Shown here: positions 63,985 through 64,000 of the stretch, one piece after another
Numbering within the stretch: position 1 is the stretch's first letter
Layout of the letters: each line of letters starts with the position of its first letter
Source: Winogradskyella forsetii
Lineage (GTDB): Bacteria; Bacteroidota; Bacteroidia; Flavobacteriales; Flavobacteriaceae
Assembly (NCBI RefSeq): GCF_013394595.1
Contig: NZ_CP053348.1
Coordinates: 1,948,001 to 2,012,000 of the forward strand
DNA length: 64,000 bases
Reading direction: 5' to 3'
The notes under the pieces: model-generated
The model's database searches: none
Seen by the model: the letters and a program-made list of their open reading frames with translations, nothing else
Told to the model about the DNA's origin: nothing
Program-made: the position numbers and the translations under genes

Positions 63985-64000
63985 AATTAGTTAGATTTAG

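Overview
The window reads as chromosome of a marine-type member of the Flavobacteriaceae (Bacteroidota). The evidence is AT-rich DNA, -7 boxes of the Bacteroidota form TAnnTTTG, and a gene set typical of that family: fasciclin-domain secreted protein, DUF4251 and DUF6090 proteins, TPR-transmembrane-HTH regulator, GPP34 protein, an ABC permease fused to an M1 peptidase, and LytTR/LytS pairs. No rRNA, tRNA or CRISPR array was seen. About 57 intact or edge-truncated genes are called, plus four gene relics.

Layout. 1-9.2 kb: MscS channel (cut by the window edge) with a DUF3817 protein, cold-shock-domain protein, fasciclin protein, GyrI-like protein, topoisomerase III, M23/LysM peptidase and an SF2 helicase. 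9.2-22.5 kb: TPR-HTH regulator whose only plausible full-length start is CTG, J-domain/KTSC protein, zinc-ribbon SDR, DEAD-box RNA helicase, LpxD, a small cold-shock protein, a DUF6090 gene caught between two copies of one terminator, and a TPR-adenylate cyclase with a small partner gene. 22.5-27.5 kb: redox cluster (aldehyde dehydrogenase and SDR on minus; peroxiredoxin-like protein, Old Yellow Enzyme and BrkB/YihY membrane protein on plus).

27.5-36.1 kb is an accessory island, all genes on minus: hipB-hipA, then upstream a tight operon of an OLD-family ATPase/TOPRIM nuclease, a UvrD-like helicase and a NERD-domain nuclease. The first two have the Gabija (GajA-GajB) arrangement; the NERD gene makes a three-gene variant. 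The island is bounded by copies of an undescribed structured repeat: two tandem 225-bp copies on the left and one diverged copy on the right. hipBA has an array of three near-identical 18-bp palindromes at 40-41 bp spacing.

36.1-45.7 kb: Omp85-type barrel, DsbA-like protein, GAF histidine kinase, DUF3857/transglutaminase protein, GreA/GreB-type factor, sterol-desaturase-family enzyme and SRAP protein. Scattered between them are decayed fragments of the transglutaminase gene, the dsbA-like gene and a repeat-type surface protein. 45.7-53.9 kb: a glutamate dehydrogenase operon, then a four-gene operon (four-helix sensor, NhaA antiporter, soluble histidine kinase, sigma-54-dependent response regulator). 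Just beyond that operon lie two small genes, each with a full-match sigma-54 promoter (TGGCAC-N5-TTGC) and an upstream GGGTAA/TTACCC inverted repeat, so a local sigma-54 regulon can be read from the sequence. 54-64 kb: S15/CocE hydrolase, CPBP protease and a lipoprotein, a LytTR/LytS pair, a GPP34 protein and the ABC permease-M1 peptidase fusion.
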